Origin: Methylorubrum aminovorans
Lineage (GTDB): Bacteria > Pseudomonadota > Alphaproteobacteria > Rhizobiales > Beijerinckiaceae
Direction: 5' to 3'
DNA: 64,000 bases
Assembly: GCF_022179725.1 (NCBI RefSeq)
Contig: NZ_BPRC01000010.1
Span: 124,001-188,000, forward strand
Part shown: piece after piece, positions 36,956-47,622 of the stretch
How the letters are laid out: every line of letters begins with the position of its first letter
Numbering within the stretch: the stretch's first letter is position 1
Made by a program: the position numbers and the translations under genes
The notes under the pieces: model-generated
The model's database searches: none
Told to the model about the DNA's origin: nothing
The model's input: only the letters and a program-made list of their open reading frames with translations

Positions 36956-37753
36956 TCAACGCCCCTTACGGCTGAGGAAAGCCCCGATCCCCTCCTCCGC
37001 CGCGCGTGCCAGCATGTTCTCCAGCATCACTCGGCCGGCATGGGCGTAGGCGTCGGCCAGGGGCATCTCCAGTTGCTCGTAGAAGGCGCGCTTGCCGACC
37101 CGCACCGTATAGGGACTGCGGGCCGCGATCCCTGCGGCCAGCGCCTGCGCCGCGGGAAGCGCGCCGCCCGCCTCCACCACGTCGTTGACGAGGCCGAGGC
37201 GCTGCGCCTCGTCCGCCTCGGCCATGTCGGCGGTGAGCAGCATCCGCATCGCCGCCTTGCGCGAGAGATTGCGTGAGAGCGCCACCATCGGCGTCGAGCA
37301 GAACAGGCCGATCTGCACGCCCGGCGTGGCGAAGCGCGCCTGCGCCCCCGCCACCGCGAGATCGCAGGACGCCACGAGCTGGCAGCCGGCGGCGGTGGCG
37401 ACGCCCTCCACCGCCGCGATCACCGGCTGCGGCAGGGCCGGGATCGCCATCATCACCGCCGAGCAGAGCGCGAACAGCTCCTCGAACCGCTTCGCGCCGC
37501 GGTCGGCCTCCCGGCGGTAGCCGGTCATCTCCTTGAGGTCGTGGCCGGCGCAGAAGGCGGGGCCGGCCGCCGCCAGCACCACGGCGCGCACGCTGCGGTC
37601 CTCCGCCAGACCGGCAAAGGCGTCGCGCAGGGCTTCGAGCAGGCTGAGCGAGAGGGCGTTGCGGGCCGCCGGCCGGTTGAGCGTCAGGGTGGCGACGCCG
37701 TCATGGTCCGTGCGCAGCAGGAGGGGGGTCTGGCCGGTCTCGCTCACGGGCAT
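36956..37753 (-). CDS. enoyl-CoA hydratase/isomerase family protein
   Basis: About 265 residues. Crotonase-fold blocks are TLNRPAARNALSLSLLEAL, the CoA-binding GPAFCAGHDLKEM oxyanion segment and EGVATAAGCQLVASCDLAVA, followed by FATPGVQIGLFCSTPMVALS. The second Glu of hydratases is not at its usual place (the segment reads GLFCSTPM), a feature of the ECHDC3-like branch whose activity is uncertain. The start is taken at MPVSETG; an ATG at 37792 is the alternative. It stands alone, next to the AT-rich orphan gene. Confidence 0.85.
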   Translation of the reverse strand: MPVSETGQTPLLLRTDHDGVATLTLNRPAARNALSLSLLEALRDAFAGLAEDRSVRAVVLAAAGPAFCAGHDLKEMTGYRREADRGAKRFEELFALCSAVMMAIPALPQPVIAAVEGVATAAGCQLVASCDLAVAGAQARFATPGVQIGLFCSTPMVALSRNLSRKAAMRMLLTADMAEADEAQRLGLVNDVVEAGGALPAAQALAAGIAARSPYTVRVGKRAFYEQLEMPLADAYAHAGRVMLENMLARAAEEGIGAFLSRKGR

Positions 37754-37914
37754 CCTCGTCGCGCCGCTGTCATCCACGTCGATCTCGCACATCGTTCTCG
37801 CACATCGTTCTCGCGCGCAGCGAGGGGCGCGGCAACACCACCCCCTAGCCCGCGCTTGTGCACTGCCATACCGTGCGCCGCACCATCATCCTGCCAGCCC
37901 GGAGACCGCCCCCG

Positions 37915-38526
37915 GTGACCGAAGAGCCGACCCGCCCCGTGACCCGCACGCCCGATCACGCCATCGAACCGATCTTCGCCGAGCGCTGGTCGCCGCGTGC
38001 CTTCACCGGTGAGGCGGTGCCCGAGGCCGAGTTGTTCAGGATGTTCGAGGCAGCGCGATGGTCGCCTTCGGCCTACAATTCCCAGCCCTGGCGCTTCCTC
38101 TACGCGCTGCGCGGCACGCCGGACTGGGACACCTTCTTCGACCTCCTGGTGCCGGGCAATCAGAAATGGGCGAAGGATACGGGCGCCCTCGTCATCCTCG
38201 TCTCGAACAGCCGGATGAAGGTCGGCGACGAATTCAAGCCGTCGGCCAGCCACTCGCTCGATGCCGGTGCCGCCTCTCTCGCCTTCGCGCTGCAGGCCAA
38301 CCGCCAGGGCTGGCACGTCCACGGCATGGGCGGCTTCGACAAGGAGCGGGCGGTGACGGTGCTGAACGTGCCCGAGCATCATCGGGTCGAGGCGGCCTAC
38401 GCGGTCGGGCGCGCGACACCCTGGGCAGAATTGACGGAGGAGCAGCGCGCCAAGGAGCGCGCGAATGCCCGCCGCCCGATCACCGATTTTGCCTTCCACG
38501 GCGGCTTTCCGCAGCGCGAAGACTGA
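37915..38526 (+). CDS. nitroreductase family protein
   Basis: About 203 residues. FMN-dependent NAD(P)H oxidoreductase fold: ERWSPRAFTGEAVPEAEL and ARWSPSAYNSQPWRFLYA at the N-terminus, HSLDAGAASLAFALQANRQG in the middle, and the closing VGRATPWAEL. It likely reduces nitro compounds, quinones or similar electrophiles; its natural substrate is unknown. The GTG at 37915 has GGAGA upstream and fits the conserved start. It is divergent from the enoyl-CoA hydratase gene. Confidence 0.87.
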   Translation: MTEEPTRPVTRTPDHAIEPIFAERWSPRAFTGEAVPEAELFRMFEAARWSPSAYNSQPWRFLYALRGTPDWDTFFDLLVPGNQKWAKDTGALVILVSNSRMKVGDEFKPSASHSLDAGAASLAFALQANRQGWHVHGMGGFDKERAVTVLNVPEHHRVEAAYAVGRATPWAELTEEQRAKERANARRPITDFAFHGGFPQRED

Positions 38527-38679
38527 GCCCGCGAGGTCGGGCCCGCAACACTGCGTGTCGAACGCGGATTGCGCCGGCTCCAGCCAGAGCGGATGAGACG
38601 CGATCGACCCCGCTGCGACGCTGCGCGGCCGGGCGGACGAAGTAGGACCGGCGCCGGGGGCCGCCGCAGGTTCGAGGAC

Positions 38680-40308
38680 ATGGCCGTGCCGGAGCCAGCC
38701 GACACTTACGAACGACTCGTCGCCGATTTCCGCTGGGAGATCCCGGAGCGCACCAACATCGCGGCCGATGTCTGCGACCGCTGGGCTCTGAGCGAGCCCG
38801 ACCGCACCGCACTTCTCGTCCTGGGCGCCGACGACCGGCCCGAGCCGGTGAGCTACGGCCGTCTTCGCTCCGATTCGCTGCGGCTCGCGGCGGCGCTCGC
38901 GGCGCGCGGGATCGGACCGGGCGACCGGGTCGCGGTGCTGCTGCCGCAATCGGCGGCGGTGGTGGTGACCCACTTCGCCACCTACCGGCTCGGTGCGATC
39001 GCGCTTCCGCTCGCCGGCCTGTTCGGCGTCGAGGCCCTGCGCCACCGCCTGACCGATTCGGGCGCGCGGGCCATCGTCACCGACGCGGCCGGGCTGACCA
39101 AGCTGGAGCGGTTGCGCGCCGACCTGCCGGATCTCACCACGATCCTCTCGATCGATGGAGCAGACGGGCACGCGGAGGATTTTTTCGCGGTCCTAGCGGA
39201 CGCACCGGACGGGTTCGAGACGCGGGCGACCGGGCCGGACGATCCGGCGCTGATGATCTACACCTCCGGCACGACCGGGCTGGCCAAGGGCGCGCTGCAC
39301 GGCCACCGGGTCCTGCTCGGCCATCTGCCGGGCTGGACCCTGATGCACGGCTTTCCCGCAGAAGGGACCAGGCTGATGTGGACACCCTCCGACTGGGCCT
39401 GGGCCGGGGGGCTGCTCAACGTGCTGATGCCGTCGCTGCGCCTCGGCATGCCGGTGGTCGCGAAGGCCTCGGGCCGGTTCGAGCCCGAGGCGGCGTTCCG
39501 GCTGATGGCCGATCTCGGCGTCACCCACGCCTTCCTGCCGCCGACGGCATTGCGAATGCTCCGCAGTGTCGCGAACCCGCGCGCAACCTTCGATCTCTCC
39601 GCTTTGCGCAACATCGCCTCGGCCGGCGAGGCGCTCGGGGCCGAGACCTTCGAATGGGCGCGAGCCGCGCTCGGCCTCACCATCGGCGAGGCCTACGGCC
39701 AGACCGAGTGCAACCTCGTCCTGGCCTCCAGCGCGCGGATCGGCGTGGCGCGGGCCGGCGCCACGGGCAAGCCGGTGCCCGGCCACCGCGTCGCGGTGCT
39801 GCGCGCGGACGGGACCGAGGCGGATATCGACGAGACCGGCGAGATCGCGGTGCGCGCGCCCGACCCGGTGCTGTTCCTCGGCTACTGGAACCAACCCGAG
39901 GCGACCGCGAAAAAATTCCGAGACGGCTGGTGGATGACGGGCGACCGGGCTCGGCGCGACGCTGACGGCTACATCCGCTTCGTCGGCCGCGAGGACGATC
40001 TCATCACCTCCGCCGCCTACCGGATCGGCCCGGCCGAGATCGAGGCCTGCCTCTGCGCCCATCCGGCGGTGGCTTTGGCCGCCGCGGTCGGCATGCCCGA
40101 CCCGCTGCGCACCGAGGTCGTGAAAGCCTTCGTCACCCTGCGCGCCGGCTTCTCGCCCTCCGACGCGCTCGCCGTCGAGATCCTCGCCTTCGCCAAGGCC
40201 CGCCTCTCCGCCCACGAGGTGCCGCGGACGCTGGCGTTCCGCGACGCCCTGCCGATGACGACCAGCGGCAAGATCATCCGGCGGCAATTGCGGGACAAGC
40301 CGGCTTAG
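38680..40308 (+). CDS. AMP-forming acyl-CoA synthetase (medium-chain type)
   Basis: About 542 residues. It activates a carboxylic acid to its CoA thioester through an adenylate. The ANL-family motifs are intact: P-loop [19 protein letters not shown]5 [12 protein letters not shown]7 [17 protein letters not shown]8 [20 protein letters not shown] and the catalytic Lys in [24 protein letters not shown] is typical of the medium-chain/acetyl-type branch. The ATG at 38680 has GAGGA upstream. Substrate chain length is inferred from branch similarity only. Confidence 0.9.
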   Translation: MAVPEPADTYERLVADFRWEIPERTNIAADVCDRWALSEPDRTALLVLGADDRPEPVSYGRLRSDSLRLAAALAARGIGPGDRVAVLLPQSAAVVVTHFATYRLGAIALPLAGLFGVEALRHRLTDSGARAIVTDAAGLTKLERLRADLPDLTTILSIDGADGHAEDFFAVLADAPDGFETRATGPDDPALMIYTSGTTGLAKGALHGHRVLLGHLPGWTLMHGFPAEGTRLMWTPSDWAWAGGLLNVLMPSLRLGMPVVAKASGRFEPEAAFRLMADLGVTHAFLPPTALRMLRSVANPRATFDLSALRNIASAGEALGAETFEWARAALGLTIGEAYGQTECNLVLASSARIGVARAGATGKPVPGHRVAVLRADGTEADIDETGEIAVRAPDPVLFLGYWNQPEATAKKFRDGWWMTGDRARRDADGYIRFVGREDDLITSAAYRIGPAEIEACLCAHPAVALAAAVGMPDPLRTEVVKAFVTLRAGFSPSDALAVEILAFAKARLSAHEVPRTLAFRDALPMTTSGKIIRRQLRDKPA

Positions 40309-40336
40309 GCCGCCGGCCCCACCCTGGAATTAAACG

Positions 40337-40354
40337 CATAAAGACATCTTTATG
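40337..40354. promoter_or_regulatory. operator-like palindrome upstream of ahcY
   Basis: CATAAAGA-CA-TCTTTATG is a perfect 8-2-8 inverted repeat; a second overlapping one is AAGACAT-CTT-TATGTCTT with an imperfect centre. It directly abuts a possible -35. Its position fits a repressor operator. SahR (ArsR family), which senses S-adenosylhomocysteine, controls such genes in many proteobacteria; assigning this site to SahR is inference. Confidence 0.6.
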
Positions 40355-40356
40355 TC

Positions 40357-40385
40357 TTGATTGCTCCCTAAGCCGCGCCCTGCTA
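40357..40385 (+). promoter_or_regulatory. candidate ahcY promoter
   Basis: TTGATT (40357-40362), 17-base spacer, CTGCTA (40380-40385). The -10 is weak. It lies 90 bases before the ahcY start and just after the palindrome. Confidence 0.4.
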
Positions 40386-40475
40386 CAGGGATGGCCGACC
40401 CGGCCGGGTGAACCGGCCGATGCGCCGGAACGACTGGCCGTTTCGCGCCGGCCACGACTGAAAAGGGATACCGAG

Positions 40476-41882
<1,407 letters not shown>

Positions 41883-41895
41883 TCGGCGTTCAGGC

Positions 41896-41921
41896 ACCCG
41901 GCTTCGTTCAGGAAGCCGGGT
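41896..41921 (+). terminator. hairpin after ahcY
   Basis: ACCCGGCTTC and GAAGCCGGGT pair perfectly around a six-base loop, 13 bases beyond the stop. No T-tract follows. Confidence 0.65.
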
Positions 41922-41958
41922 CGCCGGACCGATCGATTCCACTATAAGATTCGCGCAA

Positions 41959-41991
41959 GAAGCTCGGCCATGGCCGGGCTTCTCTCGTTTT
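41959..41991 (+). terminator. intrinsic terminator downstream of ahcY
   Basis: GAAGCTCGGCC and GGCCGGGCTTC pair with one G-T wobble around a two-base spacer, followed by TCTCGTTTT. This looks like the true Rho-independent end of ahcY. Confidence 0.75.
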
Positions 41992-42374
41992 GCGGGTCAG
42001 CTGGCGCCAGCACCGGCCGGAAGTCGCGATTGCAGCGAAACTGTTTTCACGTCTGCATCGGAGACTTGACTTAGGATCACGGCCCCATATGGCGCGGTGA
42101 TCATTCCTAAGACTACGTCAAGAGACCATTTCGGTGGTGTGGCTTTTGGGTGCTGTGTGCCGCCCGAATGCAGGGCCGACCCCCTCGGGGCGATAAAGGC
42201 GCTTCCAGCCGGAATCGACCCCGCGTTACAGTGGCGCGAATCTTCGGAAGCAGGTGCCTGCGCGGCGGCGGCAAGCCGGTCGCGGCGGCCGGCATTTGCC
42301 CGGCGTGTTCGGTGAGCTTGCCGAGCCGTGGGCGCGAGCGCCGCGGAGCGCCGGGTATGGGGTGGGGGCGGGAC
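41992..42374. other. region upstream of divL
   Basis: About 380 bases without a gene. TTGACT at 42066-42071 with TATGGC 16 bases later (42088-42093) is a possible promoter. I see no CtrA box. Confidence 0.35.
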
Positions 42375-44888
42375 ATGGGTCTGGAACGGGCGGCGCGCGT
42401 CCTGTCGCGCGTCGGCGTCCTCGTCGTCGCGGCGCCGGTCGCCGCACTCGCCGAGGGGGCTCCGTCCATCGAAGCGAGGCCGATGCTGGGAGCGATGCAG
42501 ACGCACAACGTTGCCGGCCTCGCCGTCGTCCTCGGCCTCATCCTGTTCGCGACCATCCTGTCGCTGGTCTATCTGCGCGAGCGCGTCGGCTGGACGCGCA
42601 AGGAGCGCGCGCTTCAGGACGAACTCGCTCAGCTCCGGGGCGCGCACGACCGGGCCGAGATGCTGCTCCATTCCGAGCATCAGGTACTCATCGCCTGGGC
42701 CGGACGCGGCGAGCCGAGCATCGTCGGCGATGCCGGCTTCGCCCAGGATTTTCGAAACCAGGACGCCCGCGGGATTCAGGGCGCCTCCCGGCACCTGCTG
42801 ACCTTCGGCACCTGGCTCACCCCCCAGGACGCGCAGCTCCTCGAAGCGGCGGTCGCCACGTTGCGCGAGCGCGGCACCGGCTTCCGGACGAATCTGCGCA
42901 GCCTCGCCGGGCGCTTCATCGAGGCGCAGGGACAGGCGGTGGGCGGCCGGGCGCTGCTGCGCCTGCGCGAGACCACCGAGGAGCGCCGCGAGCTGATCGA
43001 GCTGCGCCATACCCTGGACGAAGCCAAAAGCCGCCTCGCCGCCCTCGCGGGTCTGCTCGACGCGATCCCGCAGCCGGTCTGGCACCGATCCCAGGACGGG
43101 GCGCTCACCTTCGTCAACGCCGCCTACGCCGCCGCCGTCGAGGCCCCGAGCCGCGAGACGGCGTTGCATCACGGTCTGGAACTCCTCGACCGTAGCGCCC
43201 GCGAGCAGATCGCCCGCCAAGTGCGCCGGCCCGGCCTTGCCCCCCAACCCTTACGCCTCTCGGCGGTGGTGGCGGGCGCGCGCCGCACCCTCGACGTCAG
43301 CGAGAGCACCCTGGAGGCCGGCCGCGTCGGCATCGCCGTCGACGTCTCGGAGCTGGAGAGCGTGCGCGCCGACCTGCAGCGGCAGATGGACGCCAACGTG
43401 CGCACCCTCGACCAGTTGCCGACCGCGGTGGCGATATTCGATGCGCGCCAGCGCCTGATCTTCCACAACGCCGCCTACCAGCGCCTGTGGGATCTCGACC
43501 CCGCCTTCCTCGAAGGGCGCCCGCTCGACGGCGAGATCCTCGACCGCCTGCGCGCCGCCCGCAAGCTGCCCGAGCAGGCCGATTTCCGCTCGTGGAAGGC
43601 GGACGTGCTCGCCGCCTACCGCGCGGTCGAGCCGACCGATACGCCCTGGTACCTGCCCGACGGACGGACGCTCCGCGTCGTCGCCGACCCCAACCCGCAG
43701 GGCGGCCTGACCTATCTCTACCACGACGTCTCGGAGAGCATGAAGCTCGCCTCGCGCTACGACGCGCTGATGAAGGAGCAGGCCGAGACCCTGGAGGCGC
43801 TCAAGGAGCCGGTGGCTGTGTTCGGCGCCGACGGGCGCCTGACGGTGGCCAACCGTGCATTCGCCGCGACCTGGCGCCTCGATCCGGCGACGCTCGCGGG
43901 CAAGCCGCATGTCGATGCGGTGATCGCCGCTTGCCGGGCGCTGACGCCGGACCAGAGCCCGTGGGCCGGCATCCGCCAGTCGATCACCGGCCTGTCCGAG
44001 ACCCGCAGCGGCCATGGCTGCCGCCTCGACATCAACGACGGCACGGTGCTCGACTGCTCCTCGCAGCCGCTGCCGCTCGGCGCCACGCTGCTGACCTTCA
44101 TCGACGTCACCGCGAGTGCCAATGTCGAGCGGGCGCTGACCGAGAAGAACGACGCCCTGGAGCGCGCCTCGCAGCTGCGCGACACCTTCGTCCACCACGT
44201 CTCCTACGAGCTGCGCTCGCCGCTCACCAACATCATCGGCTTCACCCAGCTGCTGGGCGACGAGACCGTCGGTGCGCTGAACGAGCGCCAGCGCGAGTAT
44301 TCCGAGCACATCATGCGCTCGTCCGCCGCGCTGCTCGTCATCATCAACGACATCCTCGACCTCGCCTCGATCGATGCCGGCTCGCTCGAACTGCAGCGCG
44401 AGACCATCGACGTGCGCTCCACCGTGGAGGCCGCCGCCCGCGGCATCGAGGACCGGCTGGCCGAATCCGATATCGGCCTCGACCTCGACGTGCCGGAGGA
44501 CATCGGCAGCGTCTTCGCCGACGGCAAGCGGGTGCGCCAGATCCTGTTCAACCTGCTCTCCAACGCGGTCGGCTTCTCCGCGCCCGGCCAGCAGGTCCGC
44601 GTCGAGGCCCGGCGCGAGGGGACGGCGCTGCGGCTGACCGTGATCGACCGCGGCCGCGGCATCGCGGCGGAGGTGATCGACCGGGTGTTCGACCGGTTCG
44701 AGAGCAACACGCTCGGCACCAAGCATCGCGGCGTCGGCCTCGGCCTCTCGATCGTGCGCTCCTTCGTCGAGCTGCACGGCGGCCGGGTCGAGATCCACTC
44801 GGCGCCGGGCGCGGGCACCCGCGTCACCTGCTTGTTCCCGGTCGAGACGCCGCCCGGCAAGGGCAGCCTCGCCGAGGCCGCCGAGTAG
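42375..44888 (+). CDS. divL: DivL-like PAS-domain pseudo-histidine kinase
   Basis: About 837 residues. One transmembrane helix (about 48-68) is followed by PAS-type regions near 220-320, 335-450 and 470-580. The H-box reads FVHHVSYELRSPLTNIIGF, with Tyr611 where kinases have His; this is the hallmark of DivL, the cell-cycle regulator that acts on CckA and so on CtrA. The ATPase boxes remain: NLLSNAVGFS, DRGRGI and GVGLGLSIVRSF. The ATG at 42375 has GGGGGCGGGA upstream. Position between ahcY and tsaE matches other Rhizobiales. An interspersed repeat starts about 20 bases after its stop. Confidence 0.9.
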   Translation: MGLERAARVLSRVGVLVVAAPVAALAEGAPSIEARPMLGAMQTHNVAGLAVVLGLILFATILSLVYLRERVGWTRKERALQDELAQLRGAHDRAEMLLHSEHQVLIAWAGRGEPSIVGDAGFAQDFRNQDARGIQGASRHLLTFGTWLTPQDAQLLEAAVATLRERGTGFRTNLRSLAGRFIEAQGQAVGGRALLRLRETTEERRELIELRHTLDEAKSRLAALAGLLDAIPQPVWHRSQDGALTFVNAAYAAAVEAPSRETALHHGLELLDRSAREQIARQVRRPGLAPQPLRLSAVVAGARRTLDVSESTLEAGRVGIAVDVSELESVRADLQRQMDANVRTLDQLPTAVAIFDARQRLIFHNAAYQRLWDLDPAFLEGRPLDGEILDRLRAARKLPEQADFRSWKADVLAAYRAVEPTDTPWYLPDGRTLRVVADPNPQGGLTYLYHDVSESMKLASRYDALMKEQAETLEALKEPVAVFGADGRLTVANRAFAATWRLDPATLAGKPHVDAVIAACRALTPDQSPWAGIRQSITGLSETRSGHGCRLDINDGTVLDCSSQPLPLGATLLTFIDVTASANVERALTEKNDALERASQLRDTFVHHVSYELRSPLTNIIGFTQLLGDETVGALNERQREYSEHIMRSSAALLVIINDILDLASIDAGSLELQRETIDVRSTVEAAARGIEDRLAESDIGLDLDVPEDIGSVFADGKRVRQILFNLLSNAVGFSAPGQQVRVEARREGTALRLTVIDRGRGIAAEVIDRVFDRFESNTLGTKHRGVGLGLSIVRSFVELHGGRVEIHSAPGAGTRVTCLFPVETPPGKGSLAEAAE

Positions 44889-44908
44889 GGCATCCGCTGC
44901 TTCTGAAG

Positions 44909-45000
44909 GCCGACCGACCACCTTTCGGGACGATGCTCCCCTCTTGTCTTTGCATCGTCTTTCTCCGAAAGCCGGCGACCACCTTTCGGAACGATGTTCG
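44909..45000 (-). repeat. interspersed palindromic repeat, one full and one partial copy
   Basis: The full copy (about 44939-44994) reads on the minus strand CATCGTTCCGAAAGGTGG, a gap, CTTTCGGAGAAAGACGATGC, then AAAGACAAGAGG. It is the same element as at 62657-62712. A partial copy ending CCACCTTTCGGGACGATGCT lies directly upstream at about 44917-44936. Nested arms would fold into a hairpin. Confidence 0.85.
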
Positions 45001-45157
45001 GGCGGCGACCGCTCACAGGATCGGGATGAAATTGGCTCGCGCCGGCAGGCGGGGCTCACCGCAGGTGCGGAAAAAGGTTTAAACATCCCTCGATAGAAGG
45101 GTTGAGGCTTAACCCTGAGCGGGGTGGCCGTTCGCGGCTTTGCGGAGGATTGGGGCG

Positions 45158-46795
45158 TTGAGCGAGGTTCCGGACAGCACGGCGGGAAGCCCGCGGCCCG
45201 GCCCGTCGCAGGGCGAGGCCCAGATGCCGTCGACGTCATCGCCACCGCGACGCGCCGCCTGGGAGGTGCTGCTGCCCGAGGAGGGCGCGACCGAGGACAT
45301 GGCCGCCTTCCTCGCCGGCATCCTGCGGCCCGGCGACCTCGTGGCGCTCTCCGGCGGGCTCGGCGCGGGCAAGACCACGCTCGCCCGGGCGATGATCCGC
45401 GAACTCGCGGGCGATCCGCGGCTCGAAGTGCCGAGCCCGACCTTCACCCTGATGCAGCCCTACGAGACCCGCTCCGGCCGCACGGTGATCCACGCCGATC
45501 TCTACCGCCTGCGCGGGCCGGACGAGCTGGTGGAACTCGGCTTCGACGAACTCTCGGAGACCGCGATCACCCTGGTCGAGTGGCCCGAGCGGCTGGGCCA
45601 TCGCGAGAATTCCACGCTCACCGTCGAACTGTCCCTGCGGGCGGAGTACGGCGAGGAGGCCCGCCTCATCCGGATCGACGGCACCGGCGACATGCGCGAG
45701 CGCATCGATCGCGCCCGCGCCATCCGGGCTCTGCTCGCCCGCAGCGGCTGGGACGAGGCGGAGCGCGTGCTGATGCAGGGCGACGCCTCCTCGCGCGCCT
45801 ACGAGCGGCTGGTGAAGCCGGGCGGCGAGACCGCCGTGCTGATGATCTCGCCGCCCCGTCCCGACGGGCCGCCGGTGAAGGACGGGAAGCCGTACAGCGC
45901 CGTGGTCAAGCTCGCCGAGAGCATCCACGCCTTCGTCGGCATGGACCGGGCGCTGCGGGCGATCGGCTTCTCGGCCCCGAAGATCCTGGGCGAGAACCTC
46001 GATGCCGGCCTGCTGATCCTGGAGGATCTCGGCTCCGAGCCGGTCATCGAGAACGGCGCGCCGCGCCCCGAGCGCTACGCCGAGGCCGTCCGACTGCTGG
46101 CCAAGCTCCACGCCACCGATCTGCCGACGACCGTGCCGGTGAGCGAGGGGATCGACCACGCCATCCCGAACTACGACCTCGAAGCCCTGCTGTTCGAGGC
46201 CGAGCTGCTGCCCGAATGGTACGCCCCGGCGATCCGCGGCACGACTCTGTCGCCGGAAGCGCGGAGCACCTACCGCGATCTCTGGGCGGACGCGCTGAAG
46301 GACCTGATCGCCGAGCCCGCCACCTGGACCCTGCGCGACTACCACTCGCCCAACTTGATCTGGCTCCCCGAGCGGACCGGGCTGGAGCGGGTCGGCGTGA
46401 TCGACTTCCAGGACGCGGTGATGGGCCACCCGGCCTACGACGTCGCCTCGCTGCTGCAGGACGCCCGCGTCGATGCCAGCGCCGATTTCGAGCTGCGGCT
46501 GCTCGGCCTCTACATCCGCGAGCGCCGCGGCCGAGATATCGGCTTCGACATGCAGGCCTTCGCCCGCGCCTACGCGGTGCTGGCGGCGCAGCGCGCCACC
46601 AAGATCCTCGGCATCTTCGCCCGCCTAGACAAGCGCGACGGCAAGCCGGGCTACCTCGCCCACCTGCCGCGGATCGAGGGCTATCTCGCCCGCAACCTCG
46701 CCCATCCGGCGCTGGCGGCGGTCAGAGCGTGGCACGAGACCCACCTGCCGAGCCTCGTCGCACCGCGGCCGGATGCCGAACCCGCCGCATCCTGA
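45158..46795 (+). CDS. TsaE-AmgK fusion: t6A ATPase and cell-wall sugar kinase
   Basis: About 545 residues from a TTG with GGAGG nine bases upstream. Residues about 35-180 are TsaE, the ATPase that supports threonylcarbamoyl-adenosine (t6A37) formation in tRNA: GGLGAGKTTLAR, VPSPTFTLMQPYE, HADLYRL and LVEWPERLG. Residues about 205-530 are an aminoglycoside-phosphotransferase-fold kinase of the AmgK type, which phosphorylates N-acetylmuramate or N-acetylglucosamine at C1: LILEDLGSEPVI, the catalytic loop LRDYHSPNLIW and VIDFQDAVMGHPAYD. MurU, the next enzyme, follows after 33 bases. In pseudomonads these are separate genes. Confidence 0.92.
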   Translation: MSEVPDSTAGSPRPGPSQGEAQMPSTSSPPRRAAWEVLLPEEGATEDMAAFLAGILRPGDLVALSGGLGAGKTTLARAMIRELAGDPRLEVPSPTFTLMQPYETRSGRTVIHADLYRLRGPDELVELGFDELSETAITLVEWPERLGHRENSTLTVELSLRAEYGEEARLIRIDGTGDMRERIDRARAIRALLARSGWDEAERVLMQGDASSRAYERLVKPGGETAVLMISPPRPDGPPVKDGKPYSAVVKLAESIHAFVGMDRALRAIGFSAPKILGENLDAGLLILEDLGSEPVIENGAPRPERYAEAVRLLAKLHATDLPTTVPVSEGIDHAIPNYDLEALLFEAELLPEWYAPAIRGTTLSPEARSTYRDLWADALKDLIAEPATWTLRDYHSPNLIWLPERTGLERVGVIDFQDAVMGHPAYDVASLLQDARVDASADFELRLLGLYIRERRGRDIGFDMQAFARAYAVLAAQRATKILGIFARLDKRDGKPGYLAHLPRIEGYLARNLAHPALAAVRAWHETHLPSLVAPRPDAEPAAS

Positions 46796-46828
46796 ACGCT
46801 TCTTTTCAACCGGACCGGTCGAGGCGGC

Positions 46829-47575
46829 ATGAGCGCTGAACCCACCCCGAAAAAAATCACCCGCGCCTTCGTGCTCGCGGCGGGCCTGGGCAAGCGCATG
46901 CGCCCGATCACCGCGACGGTGCCCAAGCCCCTGGTCGAGGTCGCCGGCAAGGCGCTGATCGACCACGCCCTCGACCGGGCGGCGCAGGGCGGTATCGAGA
47001 CAGCGGTGGTCAACGTCCACTGGCTCGCCGACCTGATGGAGGGGCATCTCTCCCACCGCACCGGCGCGCCGGCCATCGTTGTCTCCGACGAGCGGGACGC
47101 GCTCTTGGAGACCGGCGGGGGCGTGAAGAAGGCGCTCGACCGGCTCAACGGCGAGCCCTTCGTGGTGTTCAACTCTGACTCGTTCTGGCTCGAAGGGCCG
47201 CGGCCCAATCTCGGGCGGCTGATCGAGGCCTGGAACCCCGACACGATGGATATCCTGCTCCTCGTCGCCCCGACCGCGACGAGCCTCGGCTACGAGGGCG
47301 CGGGCGATTTCGACATGGACTCGGACGGCCGGCTCTCGTGGCGCGGCGAGCGCGAGGTCGCGCCCTTCATCTATGCCGGCGTGGCGATCCTGAAGCCGGA
47401 GCTGTTCGCCGACACGCCGGAGGGCTCGTTCTCCCTGACCCTGCTGTTCGACCGGGCGGTCAAGCGCAACCGCCTCCACGGCCTGCGCCTCGACGGGCAA
47501 TGGCTGCATGTCGGCACGCCGGAAGCGATCCAGGCGGCCGAGGCGCGGGTGCAGGAGAGCGCGCGGATCGTTTGA
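46829..47575 (+). CDS. murU: N-acetylmuramate alpha-1-phosphate uridylyltransferase MurU
   Basis: 248 residues of the nucleotidyltransferase fold. The signature is LAAGLGKRMRPITATVPKPL with the activating Lys in VEVAGKALIDHAL; FVVFNSDSFWLEG supplies the metal Asp. With AmgK it rebuilds UDP-N-acetylmuramate from recovered cell-wall sugar, bypassing de novo synthesis. It directly follows the TsaE-AmgK gene, an arrangement that supports both assignments. In other Rhizobiales addB would follow; here a TerB-like gene does, with a hairpin in the gap. Confidence 0.9.
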   Translation: MSAEPTPKKITRAFVLAAGLGKRMRPITATVPKPLVEVAGKALIDHALDRAAQGGIETAVVNVHWLADLMEGHLSHRTGAPAIVVSDERDALLETGGGVKKALDRLNGEPFVVFNSDSFWLEGPRPNLGRLIEAWNPDTMDILLLVAPTATSLGYEGAGDFDMDSDGRLSWRGEREVAPFIYAGVAILKPELFADTPEGSFSLTLLFDRAVKRNRLHGLRLDGQWLHVGTPEAIQAAEARVQESARIV

Positions 47576-47580
47576 CCGGC

Positions 47581-47598
47581 AGCCCCGTTGTCGGGGCT
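47581..47598 (+). terminator. short perfect hairpin
   Basis: AGCCCCG and CGGGGCT pair around TTGT, six bases after the murU stop and 25 before the next start. No T-tract. It could be a weak terminator or an internal processing stem. Confidence 0.5.
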
Positions 47599-47622
47599 CT
47601 GCCACAGGGTTTTGTACGAGAC

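Noticed and set aside
40309..40475. possible SAM or SAH riboswitch before ahcY
   Set aside because: No conserved riboswitch core was recognisable; the palindrome fits a protein operator better.
44889..45157. possible small gene between divL and tsaE
   Set aside because: The stretch is taken up by repeat elements, and frames there lack ribosome sites.
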